Positions 10,628 to 21,300 of a stretch of 64,000 bases of DNA are shown here, piece by piece. Each line of letters starts with the position of its first letter. Position 1 is the stretch's first letter. Where the stretch lies: assembly GCA_977006965.1 (NCBI GenBank), contig OZ345363.1, forward strand, positions 1,674,001-1,738,000. Direction: 5' to 3'. The stretch comes from Phymatolithon calcareum. Lineage: Eukaryota > Rhodophyta > Florideophyceae > Hapalidiales. The notes under the pieces were generated by a model. It worked only from the letters and a program-made list of their open reading frames with translations. It searched no databases and was not told where the DNA came from. The translations under genes and the position numbers were made by a program.

Positions 10628-11470
10628 TTTTTATTGCAATTTTTTTAAAGCTCCGTAGTCATACGAATATACGGGCAAGGCTTCCTCAGGTGCTACCCTC
10701 ACTAGGGTGGCTCTACTTTTATGTCTGCTATTCTATCTGAGCAGCTAGCATGTACTCGGTTGTTTTTGATAGCTCTTCAGAGTAGTTTTCGAGATGTCGC
10801 TTCTTCTTTCAGCACAGGTCTTCTTCATTCTGCATACTCTCGATGATGCTTTTGCTGAAGAGCAAAATGTCATCTAGTGCCTTCTCAGTTACCGCTCTGT
10901 CTTCTTCCTTGAGTTCATAGGCTGATAAGCTGCGATCCAGGGTCTCCATGTGTTGTCTGACTTTGTTTCCAAATCTATCTGCCATCAGTGTGGTAGACAC
11001 TTGGGGAAATCTTCCAAAGACGCACTGAACCGCCAGTTGCCTGTGTTTCAGTTGTGGAAATTTAAGTATTGCAGGGAGTTCTCTTGTCTTGTAGTACAGA
11101 ATTTTCCTCTTTCTCTTCGATTCAAGGGTCTCTCCTTCCTTTGTCAGGAGTGTTGATCGACGTGCTTCTGCAGATTGGTTCGCTATTATGTGCTACATCG
11201 CTTCATCAAAGGGTTCTCTGGTATCCATCGCTGTGATGCCATATCTTTTGGCTTGAAGCTCTTCCGGGTTTCTTCTCTCTGGCGGTTCCTCCAGAAACTT
11301 TCCTTCTTTCGCCATGGTCCTTTTCAACATCTTGAAAGCTAGTATTTCCCGTCGATGGGAAGCAGCTTGGATTCGACATAGTAGGCGGAGTCTATCAGAC
11401 TTTCCTCGTGCCAGTGGCCCGAAGACTTGTCTGAAAAACGTTTGCCCAACTTCCTTGACCGCGCTCTGGA
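10628..11470 (-). mobile_element. LINE-B, 5'-truncated, with TSD
   Basis: Flanked by the 13-bp duplication CGAATTTAAATTG (10615-10627 and 11471-11483). The minus strand carries the region after the RT domain (FGPLARG, then CRIQAASHRREI), the shared KHRQLAV..AFGRFP module, the terminal stretch METLDRSLSAYELKEEDR and a 3' UTR ending in an A-tail (T-run at 10628). Indels and stops break the frame. This is one of seven LINE-B pieces in the window. Confidence 0.88.
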
Positions 11471-11619
11471 CGAATTTAAATTGCCTTGCAGTGGCCCGAT
11501 GAATTACGACGCCTCGAGTTTTTGTAATTAAGTGGATTTATTGAGAAGGTACCACGTGTCCCAACTTGAGGAAAGTCGGCACCCTTCTTAGCACTAGACT
11601 CGAAGCTGCAATTGCCTTA

Positions 11620-11672
11620 AGCCTCTCGTACTACACATCCTTTACTGGACAAATCTGGACCGAATTGGGCAT
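11620..11672 (-). repeat. Short dispersed repeat with GTAGTACGAGAGG
   Basis: On the minus strand this resembles 2672-2716 (+): both contain a TCCAGA word, a GGAT word and an exact GTAGTACGAGAGG. The core AGTACGAGAGG is also the sarcin-ricin loop of large-subunit rRNA, but I see no further rRNA similarity. Confidence 0.35.
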
Positions 11673-11869
11673 CCTACTTTTTTGAATATGTTCTGTAGAT
11701 TGTTTCGTTAAAATGACAGAAAAATAGACCATGTAAGGTGTTGGAAGCCCCCTTTCGAAGTATTCACTGCAGTTACCAAGCTTCAATACTATTTCAATTT
11801 ACTTTTCCAGTGTCACTTAGGTCCTAGCAATGATATGTGACCAGTTCTGCATAGCAAGAAGAAGAAGAA

Positions 11870-11961
11870 GTACATTTTTATTTAAAAGTTACCAACGCAT
11901 CGTTTGACCCTTGGGGCAACTTTCCTAGTGCCAAAAGGTTTTGGCTGGATTCTGTCTAAAG
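11870..11961 (-). mobile_element. LINE-H 3' tail fragment
   Basis: The minus strand carries the LINE-H tail (complement of CAACTTTCCTAGTGCCAAAA and TTTTTATTTAAAAGTTACCA). It is preceded by an AAG-rich tract, as at 24110 and 55160, and is truncated after TGGATTCTGTCTA. Confidence 0.65.
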
Positions 11962-12232
11962 ATCTGCATTGCAAGAGAAAAGCTCTTGTCGCCCAAAATG
12001 TTGCGCTTTTGGCGAGGAAACCATGGTTTTTTTGTGAACGAAGAAACTGCTTGAAACTTTTTGTTTCTCACGTGCTGGGGAAAAGGAAAAAAAATGTCCA
12101 TGTATTGCTGCGAAGAATACTTCCAGCGTGAAATGAGATCCGTAGCCGATCATGGGAGCCCTCTACATTATCATGGTGCACCAAATCACCCCAATCCTTC
12201 TCACCTCGGGTGCCTCAATTTTTGCAGTACGA

Positions 12233-12430
12233 GAGAGTGGAGTGTTGCTGAGGGCTTTTAAAAAAGCCCTCAGTAGCACTCCTAAGACTGCGCAGGAGCA
12301 GCTTTTCGGAACTTGTTCCTTCTAGTATATCGCCTGGTCCATCATACAGGGACTCGTCGTTTTCCATATTATCAAGTGTGGTGACGCTGTAGAATAGTAG
12401 GGAGTCTAATGCCTTTGAAGCAGAATGTGC
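12233..12430 (-). mobile_element. LINE-E tail with short inverted partner
   Basis: 12259-12430 is a minus-strand LINE-E 3' end encoding the NDESLYDGPGDILE terminus. Immediately left, 12233-12258 is a diverged inverted copy of the last tail bases (GAGGGCTTTT against AAAAGCCCTC), making a small tail-to-tail hairpin. Confidence 0.6.
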
Positions 12431-12654
12431 TCTCTGTTGAGGAAGCATGATAAGAGCCTATCAAAGGAGCTCAGTTTCCGCAAGCTACAAAGTCCTGCTT
12501 GGAGAAGACCAAATGCGATATATTTGAGCCCACATAACACTCCTCCTATGAGAAGTTAGAATTTCTATACTTCAAGACTATTCGGCTACTGCATGACTGG
12601 CTTAGCTGTCGTAATTCGATATAGCAAGTATGCGTCAGTCATGCGGTAGGAATA

Positions 12655-12815
12655 TTTGATGATTTTATTTTGAGAGCTCCCAAAGCCTCACCTTGGAATA
12701 ACGCGGCAGCTCTTGCTATATTCTCTAAGCTAAAGTCCTCTGGCTACTCAAAACGTTCTTGATTCGTAATTCTCTCACAACAAGAGCTCCTGTGAGTCTC
12801 TTGCACGCATGCGGC
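12655..12815 (-). mobile_element. LINE-D 3' tail fragment
   Basis: Contains the LINE-D tail words GATTTTATTTTGAGAGCTCC and CAAAGCCTCACCTTGGA, then the C-terminal coding region read on the minus strand (ERITNQERFE). It matches 28270-28460, 34787-35020 and 45008-45340. Confidence 0.65.
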
Positions 12816-13766
12816 AGGGGCCATGTTGTCTATTTTTACTGCGACATATTTGAGCGTATGTGAACTGGAGATGCGATTTTACGAAATAGTGGTCCGTATT
12901 CCCTCCATCAACCAGAAGATGCCGAATAGATGCACAGCAGATGGCATGGAATGTTGTGCGCGTCTAGGTCCCGCAAGATGTTCGTCTAGAATCCACTTGA
13001 GTAATCTGTGCGTCATTGGACATCATTCGGATGTGCGCAAGATGTGATTTCGTAAGTTCCAGCCATGCAACGTTTTGGCGACCCAAGGCCAAACCTACAG
13101 GGCCTCCGTGAGAGCAAAAAGTTGATGCTGAGCATCTCACTTTTATTGTCAAACCTCATGCAACCATCCCCGTAAAAAATGAAAAAAACGCAGTGGAAGC
13201 CCAGATTGTGCCAATTGGCAGACACCCGATTCATTTCCTCACGAAAGACGTCGGCCTTGCCCGAGGGAGTTGCAGTGCAATACATGTGTTCCTGACCACG
13301 CTCGCACAAGGTGAGAACCGCTGCGTCATGCGGACCAGGTTAGCACCAAGGCACATGGCAATGCTCTCCCCTGCATTTATACTGCAGGTCACCTTAACCA
13401 CTTCATGACTTCCCTGTCAACAGTTGGCATCAAAATTGTAAAACAAGGAGTTCCGGTTTGCGTCTTTCGTCCAAGTCTGCTCACATCGTGTGTGCTATTA
13501 GCCCTGGTCACCCAGAAAGCGCAAAGACTTTTTCCGCCACTTCCTCATACCATGCACACCCCTTCGCAACCGACACGGCAAGCACAACAAAAAGCCGAAC
13601 AATAAAAGTACAAAGTGTTTTAATCTCACCCGCACGCCAGAAGCGGTGCAGTAGTACGGTACAATGCAAGTTACAAGTGCGCAAAACAACCCCAGTCACC
13701 ACAAGCGCAGCCGAAAACAAGAGGACGCACAACCTCCCTTCCCCGTCCACGCCTTCAAAACTTCCC
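12816..13766. other. No supported gene
   Basis: Only short overlapping frames on both strands are present. The right part may include the 3' UTR of the minus-strand gene ending at 13767. Confidence 0.45.
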
Positions 13767-14780
13767 TCAAAACTTCCCCGGTGCACGCTTGCTCATACAG
13801 AACGGCGCAGCATGCACATCCAATCCTCCCCCTGTCTTCACCTGCACCGTATTCCCCTTCCCCGTCATCTCACATCCACCCCAACCCCCATCTCCCTCCC
13901 CCGGCTCTCGCCTCCACACAGCCGCAAGCGGTCCAGGCACCTGCAGCAGCGGCCCAAACCCCGTCTGTCCTCCCCGCTCCTCCGCCCCCCACAATCCCCC
14001 CGACCCCCACACCGTCTTCCTCGTCTCCCTCACCTCCCCTTGAAACGGGTTCATACTCCCCTCATACCGCACCGACGCCCTCTTCGCCGCCTCCAGCACA
14101 TCAGCAAGCACCTCCATCGGCGGCACGTTTGCAAACCGCGCACGCAGCACAGCACGGTCCTCCTCGGCAAGATACGGCGTGAGCGCGCGAAACGCCGCCG
14201 CCGCCGCAGCCGCCGCGGGTCGCGCAGACGCTATGCGCGGCATGAGCGCTAGCAATTCCGCCTCGGTGTCCGCGGCCGCCGCGCGTGGCGGCAGGGCGTA
14301 CAGCGTGCCGCGCACGGGCGGGGCGTCGCGGGACGGCGGCGGGAGCGAGGGTGCGCGCAACGCGAGCTGCGGCACAATGGCGGACGGGGAGAGCGAGGCG
14401 GCCTCCCACTTCCAGCGGCGGAAACTCGTGCGCGCACAGTCGTCGCGCGTGGAAGGGGAGGACAGGGCCGGACGCGCGGAGAGGGGCACGAAGGCAGGGC
14501 GCGCGTCGCGGGAGGGGGGCGCGGATGGCGTGCCGCGTTTCAGCACGCCGGCCCAGGAGGTGGGCTTCGGGACGTCTGTGGTGTCAAGCCAGCGCGGGCG
14601 CGTTGGACAGGCGAGACGGTGAAGGTCGACCGGGGGGGTGTCTGATGGCACCGGGAAGGTGTCGGTTGGGCAGGGCGTGGACGCGTAGAGGGGGTCGCGC
14701 GGGTCTGGTGTGTCGTCGGCGCGGAAGAGGGCGTCGGAGGGTGGCGGTTGCAGGCCGTTTGGTGGGTTCGCTTCGCCCAT
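13767..14780 (-). CDS. GC-rich Pro/Ala-rich protein, unknown (337 aa)
   Basis: The minus-strand frame has very strong third-position G/C bias (for example APPSRDARPAFVPLS uses almost only C- or G-ending codons), which makes coding likely. I take the ATG at 14780 (MGEANPPNG); the frame is open further upstream without another ATG. About the first 190 residues are Pro/Ser/Arg-rich and probably disordered. Around residues 200-265 is a helical segment with an Ala run and the sequence YLAEEDRAVLRARFANVPP, which may be a small folded domain. The C-terminus is Gly-rich. No signal peptide, membrane helix or family signature is visible. Long frames on the opposite strand are by-products of the GC content. 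Confidence 0.55.
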   Translation of the reverse strand: MGEANPPNGLQPPPSDALFRADDTPDPRDPLYASTPCPTDTFPVPSDTPPVDLHRLACPTRPRWLDTTDVPKPTSWAGVLKRGTPSAPPSRDARPAFVPLSARPALSSPSTRDDCARTSFRRWKWEAASLSPSAIVPQLALRAPSLPPPSRDAPPVRGTLYALPPRAAAADTEAELLALMPRIASARPAAAAAAAAFRALTPYLAEEDRAVLRARFANVPPMEVLADVLEAAKRASVRYEGSMNPFQGEVRETRKTVWGSGGLWGAEERGGQTGFGPLLQVPGPLAAVWRREPGEGDGGWGGCEMTGKGNTVQVKTGGGLDVHAAPFCMSKRAPGKF

Positions 14781-16087
14781 TATCGTTGCGAACGCGTGCG
14801 GGGACGCAAGCGCGGGTTTGCGCCGCACCGGAGATGGAGTGTTGGTGGAGAGGAGGGGGCGATGAATGAATGTTATCTCTACCGGGTTGGGTGTTCACAG
14901 CACATTACACGTGGCGGTGTTGTGGAAAGGGTGGTATGAGAAGTGGGGTGTGGTTGTTTCATATGGGGGCAGGGAGAGGTGAATTTGGTCGCATGGGGGA
15001 TGTCCACGCTGGTGCTGGAGAGGGTGGCGGGTGAGCGGGGAGTGGGAAAATTAAATTGGGGGGATCAAGTTTATAATTTTAAGGTTTTCAGGGTTGCGTG
15101 GCAGGATGGAGATGTGGATCAGCGGTGAAGGGTATGTCTTTCTGTAATTGACGTTCACTTGTTTGCTCTGAGGGACTATACTGGACTGCTCCATTGATGA
15201 TGAAGTGGAGGAGCAACGGTTTGAGATATGCTGTTGTGTTGGGGCACAGACAGGAGCAATAGATACTGTAGCTTATAATTGAACGAAGGGTGTTTATATC
15301 CAGTAGCTATTTTCCCACTTGAATGTTCTTCTAGCTCAAGTGTGATACAGTACTACTATGGTCTAACAGAGTTTCCATTTCCATTGTTTCCGGTGTATAA
15401 CATTTCTATCTATTGTACCGCCCAGTTTGAGCTGTTCTGCAGTGTTAGCCCCTCCCGAAAAGTTACTTTCATTCAACAACTTTTGGTCTTTCGACATCTC
15501 AGACCAACTGCACTGTACCGAATTCCTTTTGCGCTGTTACTGTGCACTCCCTTCCCCGGTTCCACACCAGGATGATCATTGACATGGTGGCGGACCACTG
15601 CAGCCTGGTATAGTATGCTGCGATTGCCAAGGCCTGGGCAATTGCCCTGAAGGGGAGTCATACTGTACTCCTGACTTGTTTTCAAAATTGGAAATAGTTT
15701 GCAAAATATGTCCGATTTCACAAAAATAATTTAGAAAAAACCGAAATTGCACCAATTGTAGACCTGCCACACAAACGTTTTTGACTGGTTCTTCTTCGCC
15801 CGACGCAAGCTCAATCGCACCCGTTGCGCAAGGTGCAGTCCTGTACAGTGAACTTGCGCCTGTGAGTCTTCAGGCCCCGTCCGCGCAAGCAACAAAAGCG
15901 CATCGACACTAATTGCAACCATCCGTCGCCGTCTAGTTCACTGCACAAATCTGTTCCTGCTCAGTGACGGCAAACGGCTTCAAACCCTCCGACTTCCTTC
16001 ATCACCAATTTCCTGCACTTGCTTCTGCCAACCACCAACCACATCTGGGGAGCAAAGTCCACCGCACATCACGCCGGCAAGGGAGCA
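14781..16087. other. Intergenic, includes PAM18 upstream region
   Basis: 14781-14900 is probably the 5' region of the minus-strand gene. From 14940 to 15720 I see only short frames. 15730-16087 lies upstream of the PAM18 ATG. A TTG-initiated extension from 16019 would lengthen PAM18 but is not needed. Confidence 0.45.
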
Positions 16088-16423
16088 ATGGCGGCGCCAC
16101 TATTCGCAGGTTTTGCAGTCGCAGGCGTCGCGCTCGCGTCCCGCTGGGCTCTGACCGCTGTGCGCAATGTCGGCGCCCGCAGTGGTGCCATTCGATTCCC
16201 GCGCTACATGGCCGGCGGTTTCGAAGCGGAAATGACACGCAAGGAGGCACTCAACATCCTCGGTGTGCGAGAGGGCTCATCCAAGGAGGCCATTCGAGAG
16301 GCACATCGTCGCCTCATGCTTTTCAATCATCCCGATAACGGCGGGAGTACCTACGTTGCCACCAAGGTGAACGAGGCGAAAGATTTTCTAGCTGCGGCGA
16401 AACGGGGGTCAAAGGTTTTATAG
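16088..16423 (+). CDS. PAM18: Mitochondrial import motor J-protein PAM18/TIM14
   Basis: This 111-residue protein matches the family in length (human DNAJC19 is 116 aa) and design. An N-terminal hydrophobic segment (residues 5-25, PLFAGFAVAGVALASRWALT) would anchor it in the inner membrane. A basic matrix-facing linker follows, then a C-terminal J domain: MTRKEALNILGV at 49-60, the REAHRRLMLFNHPDNGGS helix-loop with the catalytic HPD at 81-83, and KVNEAKDFL. Known role: it stimulates the ATPase of matrix Hsp70 in the PAM motor attached to TIM23. I use the ATG at 16088 because it begins directly before the membrane segment. No intron is needed. It is convergent with NFS1, with 218 bases between stop codons. 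AATAAAT at 16462 is a possible polyadenylation signal. Confidence 0.93.
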   Translation: MAAPLFAGFAVAGVALASRWALTAVRNVGARSGAIRFPRYMAGGFEAEMTRKEALNILGVREGSSKEAIREAHRRLMLFNHPDNGGSTYVATKVNEAKDFLAAAKRGSKVL

Positions 16424-16641
16424 GGGTTGCCGCTTTATCTTAGGGGACCGTAGTATTGTAGAATAAATATTTGGAGCGTTGCGCTCTGGGCGACTTCACT
16501 TTCTTGTGATCAAAAAGAGCAACGTTTATGCTAAGAAAAGTTCTACATTTTGATATAACTTGTTACTGCGTACCGAGCTATCCCTTTCAACGACTACCCT
16601 TACAGAGAAACCGCGCAATTGTGCATTCCAATTCTCCCCTC

Positions 16642-18048
16642 TCAATGTTCCTGCGTCCAATTAATCGTCTTAATGTCAATACCTTCCTGTTTCATTTCCC
16701 AAAGCGGACTCATATCCCGCAATCGTTGCACATGCTTGACAGCCAACTCAATCGCATAATCCACCTCCTGCTCAGTGGTAAATCTTCCAATACCAAATCG
16801 AATACTCGTATGCGCCATATCATCGTCAACTCCCAACGCCCGCAAAACGTAACTCGGCTCCAAACTCGCGCTCGTGCACGCGCTCCCGCTACTCACCGCC
16901 ACATCCTTGAGCGCCATGAGCAGACTTTCACCCTCCACGTACGCAAAACTCAGATTAAGATTCCCAGCATATCGCTTCTCCTTACTTCCGTTCAACACCA
17001 CCTCCGGCACACGTTCCATCACCCCGCGGTAAAGACGCTCACTGAGCATTGACACGCGCTGTTGATCATAGCTCATTTCCTCCCGTGCTACCCGCGCGGC
17101 CGCGCCGAACCCCACTACAAGCGCTGTCGGCAGAGTGCCCGATCGCAGGCCCCGTTCCTGACCGCCGCCGCTCATTAGCGGTTCGAGACGCACGCGTGGT
17201 CGCCTTCTGATGTACAGCGCTCCAACGCCCTTCGGACCGTAAATCTTGTGCGCTGATAGCGACATAAGGTCTATGTTCAGCGCGTTGACATCCAGCGGTA
17301 ACTTACCCAGCATTTGTGCGGCATCTGTGTGGAAAAATACTCCGTTTTCACGACATATTTTGCCGATCTCCTTCAGCGGTTGCACCACTCCGATCTCGTT
17401 GTTCACGGCCATTACGGACACTAGCGAGGTATCAGGTCGCAATGCGGCGCGCACGTCGTCCACGGACACGAGACCGTCGTTTCCGACGGGGAGATAGGTT
17501 ACTTCGAAACCACGCTGTTGCAACCAGCGACAGGAGTCGAGTACGCATTTGTGTTCTGTTTGGGTGGTTACAATGTGACGCTTCTTCGACTTGTAGAAGG
17601 ATGCTACTCCCTTGATGGCCATGTTGTTACTTTCAGTTGCACCGGATGTGAACACGATCTCTTTAGGGTGTGCACCGACCAGAGTGGCGATCTCCGCACG
17701 AGCTTCCTCGCCGGCCTTCTCGGCTTCCCAGCCGTATGCATGGGTTCGTGAATGCGCGTTGCCGTAGCGAGAGGTGAGATGTGGTAGCATTGCGTCTGTC
17801 ACTCGTGGATCGACTGGAGTTGTGGACTGCATGTCCAGATAAATTGGCCGGGAGGTGACCTGCGGTTGCTCAATTGAGACCGTTGTTGCTGCCACCGCTT
17901 CCGCTGCGCCGACAGAGAAGTTTCGATACAGTCGGGTTGCAGAGAGCAGCGCGCCGCGCCGCGCAGAGGATATCATCATGGGCTGGACTAGTGCTTCAGC
18001 CCGAGATGGATGCCGCTGCATCGGCACGCCGGATTCCATGCATATCAT
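16642..18048 (-). CDS. NFS1: Cysteine desulfurase NFS1, mitochondrial
   Basis: This 468-residue protein spans the whole class V aminotransferase fold without introns. NFS1 takes sulfur from cysteine, using PLP, and passes it as persulfide to the ISCU scaffold for Fe-S cluster assembly. The first 60 or so residues are a basic, Ser/Arg-rich presequence ([19 protein letters not shown]), consistent with matrix targeting. Visible motifs: [14 protein letters not shown] start of the fold, [13 protein letters not shown] with His166 stacking on PLP, HTDAAQ, PLP-lysine Lys268 in [10 protein letters not shown], and the mobile-loop cysteine Cys391 in [14 protein letters not shown]. The C-terminus ends INWTQEH, close to the usual end of eukaryotic NFS1. 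The start at 18048 has a second in-frame ATG three codons on, so translation could begin at either. It diverges from the Sel1 gene across 277 bases. Confidence 0.97.
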   Translation of the reverse strand: MICMESGVPMQRHPSRAEALVQPMMISSARRGALLSATRLYRNFSVGAAEAVAATTVSIEQPQVTSRPIYLDMQSTTPVDPRVTDAMLPHLTSRYGNAHSRTHAYGWEAEKAGEEARAEIATLVGAHPKEIVFTSGATESNNMAIKGVASFYKSKKRHIVTTQTEHKCVLDSCRWLQQRGFEVTYLPVGNDGLVSVDDVRAALRPDTSLVSVMAVNNEIGVVQPLKEIGKICRENGVFFHTDAAQMLGKLPLDVNALNIDLMSLSAHKIYGPKGVGALYIRRRPRVRLEPLMSGGGQERGLRSGTLPTALVVGFGAAARVAREEMSYDQQRVSMLSERLYRGVMERVPEVVLNGSKEKRYAGNLNLSFAYVEGESLLMALKDVAVSSGSACTSASLEPSYVLRALGVDDDMAHTSIRFGIGRFTTEQEVDYAIELAVKHVQRLRDMSPLWEMKQEGIDIKTINWTQEH

Positions 18049-18325
18049 GATATGTTTCCAAATTAAGATCCAATCTGATTTTGGGATACGGCTACTTGGA
18101 AATATTATTGGTCATATTTTGAAGACTCATTGTACCTGACCATTAATTCATCAGTATTCGGTTCAAATTTCAGCTAAACACAATAGTTTTAGCAGAAAAA
18201 CTTATGAATTATCATACGTATCTCTAGGTCTGGGCGACCACAGCTCAAAGTCGCCGTGCTCGCAAAGCATCACCACAGAGCTCTGTTCCGATCTCTAGAG
18301 AGCGGCTTCCGTATTCCACTCTCAA
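18049..18325. promoter_or_regulatory. Shared upstream region of NFS1 and Sel1 gene
   Basis: These 277 bases separate two divergent start codons and must hold both 5' UTRs and core promoters. The middle is AT-rich. No clear TATA box at a defined distance from either start is obvious. Inference from gene order only. Confidence 0.5.
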
Positions 18326-21300
18326 ATGGTAAAGTGCTCATGTTCCGATGTTGCTGGTCTTGCTGACGACCCGAGAATTATTTTCTCGGTCTATGCAACT
18401 GCATTCATCCCCCTCGCCTTCATTTACGCTCTTGACTTCATCACAGCGAAATGGAGATCGGTCAGGGAAACGCGGCGCAATGGCTGCCTCCAACTTCTTG
18501 TCTCACTCCCGTCCATTGCGTATGTCATCTATTACGTCATTCTCCAACTCAGCAGTAACGACCACAAAGAAGCTGCAGCCGCACTCGCCGTGGCATTCTT
18601 CAACGTCTATCATGTTCTCCGAACTGTCTGGGGACTCGTCCAGTTGTGGGAGTTTAGAAACTGGAATATTTGTGCTCTAAGATGTCTTTTTCAGCTGGGA
18701 TACTCTATTCCTATCTATGACTATTCCGACAACATCAAAGAAACTGTTTCGCAAGCCCTAAGTTGGTGTCCTCTTTGGAATGACCGTTCAGCAGCGCCGT
18801 TTACTCCCCCTGCGTCTCATTCTTCCGACTCTGCTTCTGTTATTGAAAGAGAGCATTCGCATTTGCACCGCGTTGTCAAGAGTTTGAAAAACTATTTAAT
18901 GTGCTTCTACGATCTCGTAATGGGCAATATGCAAGAGAAAGCACCGCATCCTTGGGCGAGATCCGAGGTTTCATTAGACCAAATTAAGAGGACTGTGGAT
19001 TATCATATGGTTGTCAACAGTTCGCTTATTGACAATGAGTTCGCCAACGCCGAGCTCCCGGTGCGAATTTCAACGCCATGTCTTCCAAATCACAATGAAA
19101 ACGGATGGCGCTCTATTTTGTCCCTATTTGCTTCCTCGATTCTAAGATCAAAAAAACCAGAAGAATGCTCAGTTCGTTGGCTCGTCTCATTCTTAGCAAG
19201 ATTTGGGCACAGCTGGCTTGCCGACACAAGAGGCTTATCTACGCCCGAGACCGTATCACCAACAACATTCAAGTTTATTAAGAGAAAGCTGACCCAAGAC
19301 TTGGCCGTTATTGCATCTCTGCAGACCACAATGGGATCGGTGGAAGAGAATGGATCAACTGAGCATTTCGCAAGCCTTTTCTCTCCATTTCACCGTTATT
19401 GTGTTGCCCCTTCTGACTGTCGCTCTTCATGTAACATGGTCACGCGAGAGTCTATGTTGCCCTTCAAAATGAAAGGCTCAACTGCTTCTAAGAGTTTAAG
19501 CAGACTGTTTGACTTCAGCAACCACGAGGCAACTATTAAAGACGCTGCAAATGATGACTGGCACAAGACGTCACTAAATAAGTTGCCAAATTATGAACGA
19601 AAGGCTGTGAAATGCATGTCAGACGTTCAGCTTGCTTGTTTTTCAACTTTGATGGACGGAGGGCTCAAGCAAACAAATGCCGACTATCTGAAGCGAATGA
19701 GCAGTGGGGAAAGAGGAAACGTGGAAATACGCTGGGACGGTGATGACCCTCGAATCGAGACCCTTCTGTATCAACTTGGGCATGACAGTGACAAAGAATA
19801 TACGGAGTTTTTTCAAGAACTACCCATACGAAAAGAATTTTTGGCTTTTCTTCTCTGGGGGAATAATTGCAACCGTCTTCTTCTGCAAGCGACAGCTCAT
19901 GCAGATAATGCTTTAGCCTTGGAATCCGGAGATAGACTCAGCTTGTATGTGGATGAATATTTCGAACTTAGTCGTTCGGACGCTGAGAAATCCGTCTTTC
20001 AGAAGCAATACGATATAGAAACAATGCGCCTAAGAAATGAGATTCTGACAGACGTGGACAAAACGGCACTGGTCCAGTGCCAGTGCTCTCGTTTTATCGG
20101 ATGTATCACTGAAACAGTTCGAAGCATTTTGGCAGAATGGGCTGACCAACATGCGCATTCGGCAGTCGCCGAAAGTGGATGGAGACCGGACGTTGCACCA
20201 GCAGGAATTAAGTTCAAGTGCAGCTTGCAACTCAGTTCTCTATATCAAGAAATACAACATATTCCAAAGGCCGAAAACGCCGGTCCCGTTCGGAGTTTGC
20301 ATCTGCGCACAATATGGGAGCTCCAATCTCATCTACAAGCAAAATTGGCCGACGGTACACTCCGACAATCGAAAGATATTCGCCAGTCGACGTACTTGAT
20401 CATGTTGTTCGTTCTTGGGTTTCCTGCTCTGAAAGTAGAAGACAGCCTACATGGCGCGTATTCAACGCCGACGAACAGTGGAGGGACATCCGTTGCATTT
20501 CATGACGCGTATACTGTGAAACCAATTGGAGGACCACAAGAAGTCGTGATAATGGTCAACTTTGACGAAGAGACCACAGCACTCTCGGCCACACTCTGTC
20601 CTGAAGCCCCGTCATTCAACTGGCAAGAATGGAAAGACGCATACATGGGCAGGCTATGTGCCCAAAAGCATTGGAGAACGTCTCGACTATCGTCCAAGCA
20701 TGAAAAGCTTCGAGAAGAAGCAAAACATTCAGCGATTTCCGGGGCTGTCAGGACTATTGCGGCCCAAGAACTTGGGCTGGAATACGAATTGACGTATTGG
20801 ACAGGATGGCCTCCTTGGTTACCCAGGATTGCTGAATTTGAGGTTAAGAAATTAGCCAAGTACTTAAGCGACCGGACCTCTTTCTATCCAAGCTATGAGC
20901 AAAGTGGAGCAAAGCAGCTCACCCGATGCGTCGAGTATCTAATCAGTGCAATTGACATATATTGTCATTCGCGCAAAGAGCCCAAATTATTCTATGCAGC
21001 TGGCACACGCGCACTTAGCGAAGGGCGTGAAGATGAAGCCCTGAAAATATTTGGACAGTGCATTGCAGTGTACGGCTGCCGAGATGCATTGCGAGATTCA
21101 ATCGATTTGGTTTTGAAGAAAACCACTGTGCCGGCGACACAGGAGCTTAGTCTGCGAACGCACATGAATACCTGGTTTACCGTTCTCATGAAGCGAGGCA
21201 TCAAAGAGACGCAACGAGGCACGACTCCAGAAATCGATCTTGAAATGCTTGCCCAGTGTTTTGGAAGGCTGTACGAGAAAACTGGTAACGAAGAGAACCT

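Noticed and set aside
13664-14869. Several long plus-strand frames opposite the GC-rich gene
   Set aside because: GC-rich coding sequence opens frames on the complement; codon bias favours the minus strand.
16019-16087. N-terminal extension of PAM18 from a TTG codon
   Set aside because: The ATG at 16088 directly precedes the membrane segment and gives the usual family length.
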